Assembly: GCF_000953825.1 (NCBI RefSeq)
Contig: NZ_BBUL01000092.1
Span: 1-64,000, forward strand
Direction of reading: 5' to 3'
Origin: Cellvibrio sp. OA-2007
GTDB taxonomy: Bacteria; Pseudomonadota; Gammaproteobacteria; Pseudomonadales; Cellvibrionaceae
DNA length: 64,000 nucleotides
Under the pieces are notes generated by a model. The model worked only from the letters and a program-made list of their open reading frames with translations, searched no databases and was not told the DNA's origin. Position 1 is the first letter of the stretch, and every line of letters starts with the position of its first letter. Shown piece after piece: positions 49,719-57,985 of this stretch. A program made the position numbers and the translations under genes.

Positions 49719-50023
49719 TTTTTTATATTTAAAAAATATCCAATACAAGCCGTAAAACCAAAAACAGAAAACTCACATTTCATAACAGCAAAATAGAATA
49801 TTAAAAACAAAAGCGGAAATTTAGTAACAGAACATTTTGAGTAAATTATCCACATAAAAATCTATTTTGTTTATTTGGTTGGTTGATACGACATATTGCG
49901 CAGCGACCTTTGACAGCCCCTACCCTCATCCCTTATCAATAACGGGCACAAGGAAATATCCCTTTCGATAGGTGCATTAATCTTTATGGATTACTTCATC
50001 ACTCTTGTCGCAAGGGGGTTTTT
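49719..50023. other. Intergenic region, no gene seen
   Basis: A 305-base A/T-rich gap before the secreted CxxCH protein. I find no convincing open frame or hairpin. It ends in AAGGGGG, the ribosome site of the next gene. Confidence 0.5.
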
Positions 50024-51865
50024 ATGCAAGCCAGGAATAGCTTGTTTTCAGCCAGTATGCTGCTGTTATTAAGCAGCACCGTCATTGTGTCGGCTGCATC
50101 GGCGCAACATAACACCAGCAAACCCAGTGAACTCAACATCACCAAATTAGACGACACAACCGCTACTATTAGTGCGCGTTTCCCCACCCTATCTGAACGC
50201 GAAAAAAAGCTCAGTATTATGCTCGACAAAAAAATAATCACCTTATCGGATGATGGGGAAAACGGTGATCTACGTGGCGGTGATGGATTGTTAAGTGCCA
50301 AAGTAGAATTTGATTTTGATGCGTTTACCAAAGCAAATAAACAATTGGCGCAAACCGCAGCCAATAAAGAAACGCGATTTTTTGCATCAGGAGGAAGGCA
50401 AGAATTAACGCAACAGCGTATTAACATCGGCGCTAATACATTGGACTTTATCGGTTTAAATAACGGCAAAGAAAAACTATTTTCACTGCCATTTGATGCA
50501 TCCAGCATTAAAACCAATCAGCCGATCGCACTGCCGCTGTTAAATTTTCCGCTGGGTTTACCTGGCGATATAACACCTGCTGCAACAGCCGTTAGCATTC
50601 CGCAATCGCTGATGATTACCGACATCAGCGTAGTGAATGACTCCAGCCGCACCTGGGCATGCGCCACTAACAATACATCGCCAAATGGCAATCCGACCGG
50701 CGAATGGACTTTTTGGCGATTAATGGAAAATATGGCCAACGGCACCTCGTCCACTTCCGACTTTATTAAAGTTTTATTTAAACACTGGACAGTTAATCAA
50801 ACGATCAACGGTTTCAATGTTGCTGCTCGCCCCGGTGTTTATCAAAAAGTGATTAAGGATTGGGAAATTCGCAGCGGTGGTCCAGGCGCAACCCTATTGC
50901 CACAGGAAAGCCCATTTCGGTTACTCGGCATTGTATTGCGCGCGGATTTGCGCGGCGGCACCGGCCCCTACGCCAGTGGTGATGCGGGCGAAGGCCGCTT
51001 TGTATTTGCCCTGCACGATGGCAACTGCAACAACCTGAGCAAAACCCTGATTCTCGAATACAAGGTGCCCATCGCAGGCTGTACGAATATTCGCACTTGG
51101 GCGCAAAAATGGGTCGCTCTGGCCAGTTCTGCCAATTACAACAGCGACCTCGCAAATTTGACCAATGTGTTCACCGCAGCGGGCGCCAGCCCCTCATCAC
51201 CAAACCAAAGTGCGATAGGTCAAGTGCGCACCAATGAACTATTGCCCGGCTCACCATTTTGGGAACTGCGCGAATTTGTGCTGCCCACCAGCGGCGGCAA
51301 CTTGATCGAAACAGATGTAAAACAAGAGCCCCATCTCAGCTTCAATAATTCGGCTACCCTGGCCACTTACATCAATAGCAATTGGCCACTACTGGTCGGC
51401 CCACCTGCGGGGCAGCACACAATCCCGCTAAGCTTTTTAGGCAACCCATTTGCAGCTGGCAGTGCGCCTGTTATGTCGATGTGGAATGCACCAGCAGGCT
51501 TATTAACGGTGCCTGTAACGCCAGCGCCAGTAACACCACCACCCGCTACTGTACGAGATGATGCGCTCTTTGAACTGGCACTCAACACCTGCAGCGGCTG
51601 TCACCTTATGGAAACCGGCACCCCCTTTGCGCATTTGGATTACAACTCGGTTCCCGGAATGCCAGCACAACTCTCTGGTTTTCTCACCGGAATCTCCATT
51701 CCCGACCCGCGCAACCCGGCGGTGATGCGCAATTTCAATGATTTGGCCCGCCGCGCAACAGATTTAAATCTGGCCGCCAGCATGAGCTGCAGCAAAATAG
51801 CGCCGCTCGGCAATCTGCTGTTAAACCAATTAAGCACCCCGGCACAGCTTAGAGCCGTTCACTAA
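50024..51865 (+). CDS. Large secreted protein with a C-terminal CxxCH haem-binding motif
   Basis: 613 residues with a signal peptide (SASMLLLLSSTVIVSAASAQ). An N-terminal segment of about 160 residues is helical and polar. The central part has segments such as WTFWRLMENMANGTS and FVLPTSGGNLIETDVKQEPH. A proline-rich linker (VTPAPVTPPPATVRDD, near 500-515) leads to CSGCH at residues 523-527, with MSCSK and RNF near the end. One CxxCH suggests a small haem c domain at the C-terminus; the nearby axial Met is not certain. The main domain is not recognised. It is a single gene with a strong terminator. Confidence 0.75.
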   Translation: MQARNSLFSASMLLLLSSTVIVSAASAQHNTSKPSELNITKLDDTTATISARFPTLSEREKKLSIMLDKKIITLSDDGENGDLRGGDGLLSAKVEFDFDAFTKANKQLAQTAANKETRFFASGGRQELTQQRINIGANTLDFIGLNNGKEKLFSLPFDASSIKTNQPIALPLLNFPLGLPGDITPAATAVSIPQSLMITDISVVNDSSRTWACATNNTSPNGNPTGEWTFWRLMENMANGTSSTSDFIKVLFKHWTVNQTINGFNVAARPGVYQKVIKDWEIRSGGPGATLLPQESPFRLLGIVLRADLRGGTGPYASGDAGEGRFVFALHDGNCNNLSKTLILEYKVPIAGCTNIRTWAQKWVALASSANYNSDLANLTNVFTAAGASPSSPNQSAIGQVRTNELLPGSPFWELREFVLPTSGGNLIETDVKQEPHLSFNNSATLATYINSNWPLLVGPPAGQHTIPLSFLGNPFAAGSAPVMSMWNAPAGLLTVPVTPAPVTPPPATVRDDALFELALNTCSGCHLMETGTPFAHLDYNSVPGMPAQLSGFLTGISIPDPRNPAVMRNFNDLARRATDLNLAASMSCSKIAPLGNLLLNQLSTPAQLRAVH

Positions 51866-51892
51866 TACGCCGTATTTGAGTCATAACCACTC

Positions 51893-51928
51893 AACCACAA
51901 GCGTTCTTTGCGCTTGTGGTTTTTTTAT
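51893..51928 (+). terminator. Terminator of the secreted CxxCH protein gene
   Basis: An 11-bp stem (AACCACAAGCG with CGCTTGTGGTT) around a 7-base loop is followed by a run of T. Confidence 0.92.
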
Positions 51929-52024
51929 TTTAATCAAATCGAAAATCTGGTTAGCAGTTACCATGACATAGAATCAGCTATAGTTGTGAAACACCTCGCC
52001 ACACCACTGCCGCAGGAACCCGCT

Positions 52025-52555
52025 ATGAATCCCTATCACCAAAGCCTTATTTTGATTGGAATGCCCGGTGCAGGAAAAAGCACCCTGGGATTATTACTGG
52101 CAAAAAATCTCGCCAAAGATTTTATCGATACAGATTTGTTAATTCAGCTGGAACACCGCAAAACCCTGCAAGATATTTTGCATGAAAAAGGCTATCTGGC
52201 GCTGCGCGAAGCCGAAGAGCAAGTGCTACTCAAGGCACAATACCCCAACCATATTATCGCCACTGGCGGCAGTGCGGTTTACAGCGCAACCGGTATGCAG
52301 CACTTAAAACAATTCGGCCCGATTATTTTTCTGGATGCCAGCATCGCCACACTGGAGCAGCGCATCCACAATATGGAGACCCGCGGCATAGCGCGCCCCG
52401 CCAATCAAACCTTTGCCGATGTCTACGCCGAGCGCCGCCCGTTGTATTTGCAATATGCCGATATAGTGATCGATTGCAATGGCAAACATCAGGAGCAATT
52501 ACTAGATGAGATCATCTACGCCGAGGCCGATAACTTTATTCAGGACGAGGCCTAA
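52025..52555 (+). CDS. Shikimate kinase-like protein
   Basis: 176 residues from the ATG at 52025 with AGGA upstream; longer starts read into the terminator. The P-loop GMPGAGKST (near residue 12), the shikimate-contact Asp in DFIDTDLLIQ (near 35), and ATGGSAVYSATG (the GG-G site) mark it. The lid region with Arg is ETRGIARPANQTF. Shikimate kinases phosphorylate shikimate to shikimate 3-phosphate on the way to chorismate. The usual aroK lies beside aroB, which is not here, so this is probably a second kinase or a relative with another substrate. Confidence 0.8.
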   Translation: MNPYHQSLILIGMPGAGKSTLGLLLAKNLAKDFIDTDLLIQLEHRKTLQDILHEKGYLALREAEEQVLLKAQYPNHIIATGGSAVYSATGMQHLKQFGPIIFLDASIATLEQRIHNMETRGIARPANQTFADVYAERRPLYLQYADIVIDCNGKHQEQLLDEIIYAEADNFIQDEA

Positions 52556-52661
52556 TCGCCCAAAGATGAACTGCTCAGCCACAAAAACCCGTTAAAAGGG
52601 GTGAAATCCGGTGCCTATGGGCGTAGAGTTGCAGCCCCGTTTAATACCGCCGAGATGCATT

Positions 52662-53393
52662 ATGGAACCTACCAGCACCGCCCTTCCTCCAGAGGAACCC
52701 GCCCTGCTCAATGCCATTGAAGCTCGTGTGTTGGGTTCGCTGATGGAAAAACAGCTCACCACTCCCGACCAATATCCTTTAACGCTAAACAGCCTATTAC
52801 TGGCCTGCAACCAGAAAACCAGCCGCGAACCGATTAGCAACTACGAAAGCGGCGCAGTACAGCGCTGTGTCAGCGAACTGCAAGACCGCAACTATATCGC
52901 CGTCGATTACGGCAACCGCGCCGCGCGCTACGACCAGCGCCTGACCCGCGTGTTGAGTGTGGACAAACAGACCCACGCGATTTTGACGGTATTACTGCTG
53001 CGCGGCCCGCAGACCATCGCCGAAATATTAACCCGCACCCAGCGCATGGCGGAATTTGCCAGCCACCAAGCTCTGGAAGAAAAACTGCAACAGTTGTGCA
53101 ATAAAACCAAACCGCTGATCGTTCACATTCCACGTCAAGTTGGCCAGCGCGAAGACCGCTATATGCACCTGCTCTGCGGCGCACCCGATCTAGCCGCTAT
53201 CGCTGCTATGCAAAATGCCAGCACCGACAGCTCTGCCAATAAAAGCAGCTCTTTCAGTAAAAACAATAACGATGAACAAGTAACGCAGCTGGAACAAAAA
53301 GTTCAGCAATTAGAAAACCGTATCGACTTGTTGGAAAAACAAGTCGCCACCCTGATGGATTTAAATGGCGTGAGCAATGCTGACCTCAGCTAA
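52662..53393 (+). CDS. yceH: YceH-family protein (DUF480)
   Basis: 243 residues from the ATG at 52662. Two winged-helix domains: the first starts NAIEARVLGSLMEKQLTTPDQYPLTLNSL, the second follows LRGPQTIAEILTRTQRM. The C-terminus is a coiled coil (VTQLEQKVQQLENRIDLLEKQVATL) that should make it a dimer. Its function is not established; the structure suggests nucleic acid binding. Confidence 0.9.
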   Translation: MEPTSTALPPEEPALLNAIEARVLGSLMEKQLTTPDQYPLTLNSLLLACNQKTSREPISNYESGAVQRCVSELQDRNYIAVDYGNRAARYDQRLTRVLSVDKQTHAILTVLLLRGPQTIAEILTRTQRMAEFASHQALEEKLQQLCNKTKPLIVHIPRQVGQREDRYMHLLCGAPDLAAIAAMQNASTDSSANKSSSFSKNNNDEQVTQLEQKVQQLENRIDLLEKQVATLMDLNGVSNADLS

Positions 53394-53447
53394 GCGCCGC
53401 CACGCAAATTATTAATGCAAGTTTGATGTTAAAGAAAGGTAAAAACC

Positions 53448-53828
53448 ATGACCGCAGTAAGCCATGCAAACGACAATACAAACAACAAAAAAGCCCCACA
53501 GCGCAGCAAACGTTTGCGTAAGAAATTATTTCAAGACGAATTCGCCACCTTTGGTTTTGAACTGGAATGCGAATTCAAAAATGATTTGACCGACGAAACC
53601 ATCAGTCAATTTGTCGATAGCTTTTTTATCGATGCCATCAACGCAGAAGGCCTGGCATTCGGCGGCGGCTTATCCAGCAAACGCCTGTCTGGTTTTGTCG
53701 GCTCCAACAAACGCTACGGCTCTGCCACTGAAGCAGACAAAGCAAAATTGCTCGCATGGCTCAAATCACAACCCCAAGTTGCCACAGTAGAGCTGGGCGA
53801 TATTATTGATGCGAATTACTATATTTAA
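53448..53828 (+). CDS. yggL: YggL-family ribosome-associated protein
   Basis: 126 residues. The N-terminal ~30 residues are basic and disordered, then KRLRKKLFQDEFATFGFELECEF, SFFIDAINAEGLAFGGG and DKAKLLAWLKSQPQVATVELG match YggL (DUF469). YggL binds the 50S subunit in E. coli. It is followed by a hairpin terminator. Confidence 0.9.
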   Translation: MTAVSHANDNTNNKKAPQRSKRLRKKLFQDEFATFGFELECEFKNDLTDETISQFVDSFFIDAINAEGLAFGGGLSSKRLSGFVGSNKRYGSATEADKAKLLAWLKSQPQVATVELGDIIDANYYI

Positions 53829-53846
53829 TTCGTAATCACCAGCAAT

Positions 53847-53881
53847 AAAAGCCCGCACAATTATGTTGTACGGGCTTTTTT
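53847..53881 (+). terminator. Terminator of yggL
   Basis: AAAAGCCCG (53847-53855) pairs with CGGGCTTTT, with further pairs inside the stem and one mismatch. A T run follows on the plus strand. Confidence 0.88.
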
Positions 53882-53894
53882 ATTTTGCATCAAC

Positions 53895-54032
53895 TCAACC
53901 TTGGTTGTCTGTATAGCCGTCACTCCACTTTGGCGATTCATCGTGGCTGCGAAGATCGACACCGCAATCCACAGCAGCTTTCATCGCCATCAAAACTGAC
54001 ACCCACCCGGCGGCCATTTCGATGCGAATCAT
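53895..54032 (-). CDS. Possible small protein or gene remnant (45 residues)
   Basis: An ATG at 54030-54032 opens 45 codons ending in TGA at 53895. The product (MIRIEMAAGWVSVLMAMKAA, then VDCGVDLRSHDESPKWSD) looks like real protein: helical, with low use of rare residues. The frame stays open upstream to a stop at 54096-54098, and that part reads plausibly, but no ribosome site is clear for the ATG. It could be the 3' remnant of a lost gene. Confidence 0.3.
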   Translation of the reverse strand: MIRIEMAAGWVSVLMAMKAAVDCGVDLRSHDESPKWSDGYTDNQG

Positions 54033-54052
54033 TTCGTCGACTTTTGTAGCTA

Positions 54053-54074
54053 GGAGCGTGAGACCTGTCGCTCC
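54053..54074. repeat. REP-like hairpin
   Basis: GGAGCG (54053-54058) pairs perfectly with CGCTCC (54069-54074) over a 10-base loop. TAGGAGCG is also the core of the element upstream of pheS, as in pseudomonad REP sequences. Confidence 0.55.
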
Positions 54075-54226
54075 CTTATCGTCCTCTTCGAGTGTTTACG
54101 GCCACGAGGATGAAGCTGTGATTTAAAGCGGGAAAAAACAAGCAAGACTAACAAAAGTATTTATTAAGTGAGTGCAAGTATAGTATTGCGCCACTAGAAA
54201 TAGTGCTAATAGCGGCGCGCAGTATT
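54075..54226. other. Gap downstream of the pchB-like gene
   Basis: A short A/T-rich stretch between the REP-like hairpin and the end of the pchB-like gene. I see no gene and no clear terminator for that gene. Confidence 0.4.
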
Positions 54227-54541
54227 CTAAACATTCATGTCTTTCCAGCGCTCCATTTCTTCCTGAATAAAATAATTCACCAAATCTGAGTAGAGCTTTT
54301 CAATTACATCCGGATGTAACCCCTGTTCTTGCGCCCATTCGCGACGCTGCAATAACATAGCCTTAAAACGTTCGGGAGCGCACACTGTGGTTTCAGAGGT
54401 TTTAAACTTAGCGGCCGATTTAACATATTGATAGCGCTGGCCAATCAGTTGAATGATACTGCGATCAAGCAGATCAATCTCTTCGCGGATATCAGCCATA
54501 TTGGCGCATTGTTCTGGTGTTAACTTATTAGATACTTCCAT
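54227..54541 (-). CDS. pchB: Isochorismate pyruvate lyase / chorismate mutase (PchB-like)
   Basis: 104 residues from the ATG at 54541, the size of PchB (101). The AroQ-type helical fold shows the active-site positions: Arg in MADIREEIDLLD, Arg in IGQRYQYVKSAAKFKTSE with the loop Lys of FKTSE, and Gln in NYFIQEEMERW. The sequence is closer to PchB (CTGLADIREAID, FKASE) than to housekeeping chorismate mutases. PchB makes salicylate from isochorismate. No isochorismate synthase or salicylate-using enzymes lie nearby. It follows a TonB receptor on the same strand, with 120 bases between them. Confidence 0.82.
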   Translation of the reverse strand: MEVSNKLTPEQCANMADIREEIDLLDRSIIQLIGQRYQYVKSAAKFKTSETTVCAPERFKAMLLQRREWAQEQGLHPDVIEKLYSDLVNYFIQEEMERWKDMNV

Positions 54542-54661
54542 TTTATTTCTTCTTTTACATCTGAATTGATTTATCTTGAAAGATGATTGGCAATGCCCCT
54601 TCATCAATACCTGACCCTGAACCAGCCTGCTCGATTTTTATCCGCATTACTTTTTAACGCA

Positions 54662-56812
54662 TCATTCCATTTTATAATTAATGGCCAATCCATAACTGCG
54701 CGGTAGATTGTACAAACCTCGCGGCACCCGAAGAAACGAAAGAGACCGCTGGCGAAGGTTGGTTTCATCGGTAATATTTTTCACCCACAATGAAATATCC
54801 CAACCAGCATCCATCCTGATTCCCATGCGTGCATTGGCAGTAAAATAATTGGCGATAGCATTGTTGGCACTGTTATCAGGATTGGAGAAATAATCGCCGG
54901 TATAACCGTAATCGATATGGCCATAAACCTCTGTTTGATTGAACAGCGGCCTGTTGTAGTCCATGGCGATAAAGTAGGTAATTTCGGGAGCATAAGGTAG
55001 ATAGTTAGCATCGTAATCCACCCCTAAGCCGCCACCATTTTTAAATTCGTCAAACCGCGCTTGGGTAAAAGCAGTATTCAAACTCACACTCAAATACTCA
55101 GTTAGCAGTGATTTGATATCCAGCTCAATTCCTTTGCTGGTGACTTTTCCAGCATTGGTCAATGACAATACAGTGCCGGACGACTGGGTTTGCACAAATT
55201 GAAATACCTGAAAGTCATCAAACTTTGTGATAAAACCAGCGAGATTGACGGTGAGCCGCTGATCAAAAAATACCGATTTTGCGCCTATTTCATAATTGAT
55301 GGCGTATTCCGGGTCAAACTGGAAATTGTCCAATGTGGTAATAAAATCCGCATTCCAGCCCCCACTTTTATAGCCACGCGCAACGCTGCTATAGAGTAAT
55401 ACATCCGAATTGAGCTGAAAATTTATAGCGATTTTCGGCAGTGGCTCATTAAAAGTTTTTTGATCCTGCAGATGATTTACATCAAGAAATAAACCAGTGC
55501 TATCGATACTGGAATAGTCTATATCCTTGCGTTCATGTACATAACGGATACCGCCAGTCAAACGCCATTGCGCATTAATATTGTAATTTCCCTGCGCAAA
55601 TAACGACGCTGATTGCACTGCTGCTGTGGCCGGTGTCTGTACCGATGCATTAGGCGCTGAGCGAAACATTGCACCAGTTACAGCACGGCGCTGGGTTGAG
55701 ATGTCCTGCTGTAAAAAATAAGCACCGATGACATAATCGCCATTCTCACTCGTGGGAGAGGCCAATCTCAATTCTTGACTAAATTGATCGCTTTTTTCAT
55801 CAAACACACTGAAGGCAACATCCAGTGGGGAATAATCTTCTTCACTCAGCTCGCTGAATTCATTGGTGCGAATGCCGGTAATTGAGGTCCAGCGAAAGTG
55901 TTGCGGAGTATCATAAATCGCTTCAATCGTTGTGCCTTTTAATTCGCGCCGCTCATACTCATCGGCATTGTGCGCCACCACAAATGGCTCCGGCGCCAGG
56001 GTAAATCCATTAAGGCCGCCATTAGCAAGAGCTTCGGCGTTAGTGGATTGATCGTCATCTTTTAGATAATCAAAACCCATATCCAAGGTTAGATTTTCAG
56101 CCCCTATGTAACGAAACTTTAATTTCGCTAGATCGCGCTGAACACCCTGCAGATTGCGCTTGAGCGTGATGTTATCAATGTAGCCATCTTGCTCAGTAGC
56201 ACCCAGTAACAAACTGGCAAACAAATCGGCAGTCAGGGGGAGATTTATTTTCCCTGTGAGGGAACGCAAGTTGTAATTACCGATATTGCTAAGCAATTCC
56301 GCGTTAAAAGTATCTTCTGGTTTTTGCGTAATAATATTGATTGCACCGGCCAGAGCATTAGTACCGGCCAAGGTGCCCTGCGGGCCGCGCAATACCTCTA
56401 TGTGCGCAACATCCAATAAGCTCTGATCGAAACTGGAAGAGCGCCCGGTCAACACACCATCAATATAAACCGCCACACGCGCATTGGTGCCTATATTGCG
56501 CGCATAATCGCCGACGCCGCGTATCGCAATTTCTCCGCGAGTATTTCTATCGCCCCGCCCAAAGTTGATATTGGGAATTGCCGTTTCCATTTCCGTTAAA
56601 GAACTTGCCCCCACTTGAGCGATAAAATTTTTATCGTAAACACCTATTGCAATAGGTATGGCTTGCGCATTTTCATCGCGCATTTGCGCCGTTACAATTA
56701 CCTCCTCCAACTCGAAGCTACTGGTATTTTGCGACCAAACCACCGGGCTATACGCCGTTGCAATAGACAATCCCGCAAACCAAAAACCACTAGGAACTAG
56801 TATTTTTTTCAT
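54662..56812 (-). CDS. TonB-dependent outer-membrane receptor
   Basis: 716 residues from the ATG at 56812 (other in-frame starts at 56821 and 56839). A signal peptide (FWFAGLSIATAYSPVVWSQ) is followed by a TonB box (LEEVIVTAQ), a plug (IRGVGDYARN, DGVLTGRSSSFDQ, IEVLRGPQGTLAGTNALAG), and a barrel ending in YGLAINYKME. It belongs to the large group of receptors for diverse substrates, and the sequence does not give the ligand. A GATAAT-like A/T stretch around the start (56812-56834) could be a weak Fur site. It lies between a response regulator and a PchB-like gene, which suggests uptake of a salicylate-type chelate; this is inference. Confidence 0.88.
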   Translation of the reverse strand: MKKILVPSGFWFAGLSIATAYSPVVWSQNTSSFELEEVIVTAQMRDENAQAIPIAIGVYDKNFIAQVGASSLTEMETAIPNINFGRGDRNTRGEIAIRGVGDYARNIGTNARVAVYIDGVLTGRSSSFDQSLLDVAHIEVLRGPQGTLAGTNALAGAINIITQKPEDTFNAELLSNIGNYNLRSLTGKINLPLTADLFASLLLGATEQDGYIDNITLKRNLQGVQRDLAKLKFRYIGAENLTLDMGFDYLKDDDQSTNAEALANGGLNGFTLAPEPFVVAHNADEYERRELKGTTIEAIYDTPQHFRWTSITGIRTNEFSELSEEDYSPLDVAFSVFDEKSDQFSQELRLASPTSENGDYVIGAYFLQQDISTQRRAVTGAMFRSAPNASVQTPATAAVQSASLFAQGNYNINAQWRLTGGIRYVHERKDIDYSSIDSTGLFLDVNHLQDQKTFNEPLPKIAINFQLNSDVLLYSSVARGYKSGGWNADFITTLDNFQFDPEYAINYEIGAKSVFFDQRLTVNLAGFITKFDDFQVFQFVQTQSSGTVLSLTNAGKVTSKGIELDIKSLLTEYLSVSLNTAFTQARFDEFKNGGGLGVDYDANYLPYAPEITYFIAMDYNRPLFNQTEVYGHIDYGYTGDYFSNPDNSANNAIANYFTANARMGIRMDAGWDISLWVKNITDETNLRQRSLSFLRVPRGLYNLPRSYGLAINYKME

Positions 56813-56882
56813 TATTATTCTCATGAATAATTGGCTCAATAAAGTGGAATGATAAAGTGGTGGATATTATTGAATACAACGA

Positions 56883-57629
56883 TCAGGCATTGCGGGAGTA
56901 TGCCTGCAAGATATTTTGTAGCCCCTTCATGGACAGGGGTTTTTCAAGGAAATCGGTAAATCCCCTGGCCAGCAATCCCGATTGATTAGCGCCTAGCGGC
57001 AAACTCGTCAGGCCGATAATAATCGTTTCATTACTAACACGGGTGCGCAAGGCAATCGTTGCCTGCTCTCCGTTCATCTTGGGCATATGCAAATCCATCA
57101 GAATCAAATCATATTGTTTCTGCTCACATTTACGGATGGCTTCCAAGCCATTTTCGGCAAAATCCACTTGGTAATGCGGGGCGAGCAAACTCTCGCCTAT
57201 ATCGCGATGTACAACCTCATCATCGACTAACAGAATCGTTTTGATGGCAGGGGTTCTTACCGATGGGATCATTGCTTGATCGAGATTCAGATTCGGAATT
57301 TTGGCGCCTAAATTATCACCAAGCGGATATGTGCCAAAATTATTGGCCTGATGTTGAATGGATTCAGACAGCAGATTTATTTTTTTTTGTACCACCTCCA
57401 GATTCGAAACCATGATTTCCGGTGCGCTGATCAGCGCATCAATCACTTTTTTGTCGTCGGGTAATAGGTGCAGCAAATGGGGCGACTCGGCCAAGGTTTT
57501 AATGAGCTGCGGCAGATAGGATGCGAGCAACCCAGCTTTTATTTTGGCAATCAGTAACGGCGTGGCGATGTCATGAAATAGCGTTTCGGTGCTATCCAAC
57601 TCAGAGTGGGCTTGATTAGTTTCTGTCAT
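56883..57629 (-). CDS. Response regulator with N-terminal kinase-like H-box and C-terminal receiver
   Basis: 248 residues. Residues 1-125 carry LFHDIATPLLIAKIKAGLL (His19), which resembles the phospho-accepting H-box of histidine kinases (HDxxTPL), followed by a helical stretch. There is no ATP-binding domain. Residues 130-245 are a complete receiver: acidic pair D136-D137, phospho-acceptor D179 in ILMDLHMPKMNG, T208 and K230. So a DHp-like part and a receiver are fused without the catalytic domain, and no DNA-binding domain exists. It is divergent from the synthase-kinase genes, with 356 bases between, and upstream of a TonB receptor gene by 70 bases. Confidence 0.88.
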   Translation of the reverse strand: MTETNQAHSELDSTETLFHDIATPLLIAKIKAGLLASYLPQLIKTLAESPHLLHLLPDDKKVIDALISAPEIMVSNLEVVQKKINLLSESIQHQANNFGTYPLGDNLGAKIPNLNLDQAMIPSVRTPAIKTILLVDDEVVHRDIGESLLAPHYQVDFAENGLEAIRKCEQKQYDLILMDLHMPKMNGEQATIALRTRVSNETIIIGLTSLPLGANQSGLLARGFTDFLEKPLSMKGLQNILQAYSRNA

Positions 57630-57985
57630 TACTTGCGGACCTTAAATTTTTAATTGTGAAGTCCTTAAAGTGCTACCTCCGTTATACCAGGCGGAGACTT
57701 ATCGCCTTATTTTTCTCGCACGCCCGTGCAACCACACCACCCCTCCTCCAGCACCACCATACAACGTTAAATGGCAACGCCAACTATTTCGCACCATTCA
57801 ATCACTTCGTTATGAAGATTTAAAGTGTTGTTTTAGGTCGCATACTTTTTGAGCATAATGGAGTTTGACGCCAAGTCCAAGTCGAACATGGCGCCAAGAG
57901 TATTTATGTGGCACTTAAAGCATCATTTGCATTTTTTGTGCTCGCATTATCCAAATTTAATGTGCACTTAGCCGAGAGGTATCAT
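57630..57985. promoter_or_regulatory. Divergent control region with repeated TTAAAGTG sites
   Basis: This 356-base gap separates the divergent response regulator and acyltransferase genes. TTAAAGTG occurs at 57665-57672 and 57820-57827, and its complement form at 57912-57919 (CACTTAAA), with a further partial copy (GCACTTA) at 57964-57970. Two sites lie on each strand, as would suit a dimeric regulator. No open frame with a ribosome site is visible. Confidence 0.45.

Noticed and set aside
49999-50517. A 172-codon open frame on the minus strand
   Set aside because: It overlaps the signal peptide and N-terminal part of the secreted CxxCH protein, which has a strong ribosome site and terminator on the plus strand.
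57670-57852. A 60-codon open frame in the divergent control region
   Set aside because: No ribosome site, Pro/His-rich low-quality translation, and it covers the regulatory repeats.
57905-57935. A sigma-54 promoter (TGGCAC near 57908)
   Set aside because: The distance between TGGCAC and the next TTGC or GC is wrong for the GG-N10-GC rule.
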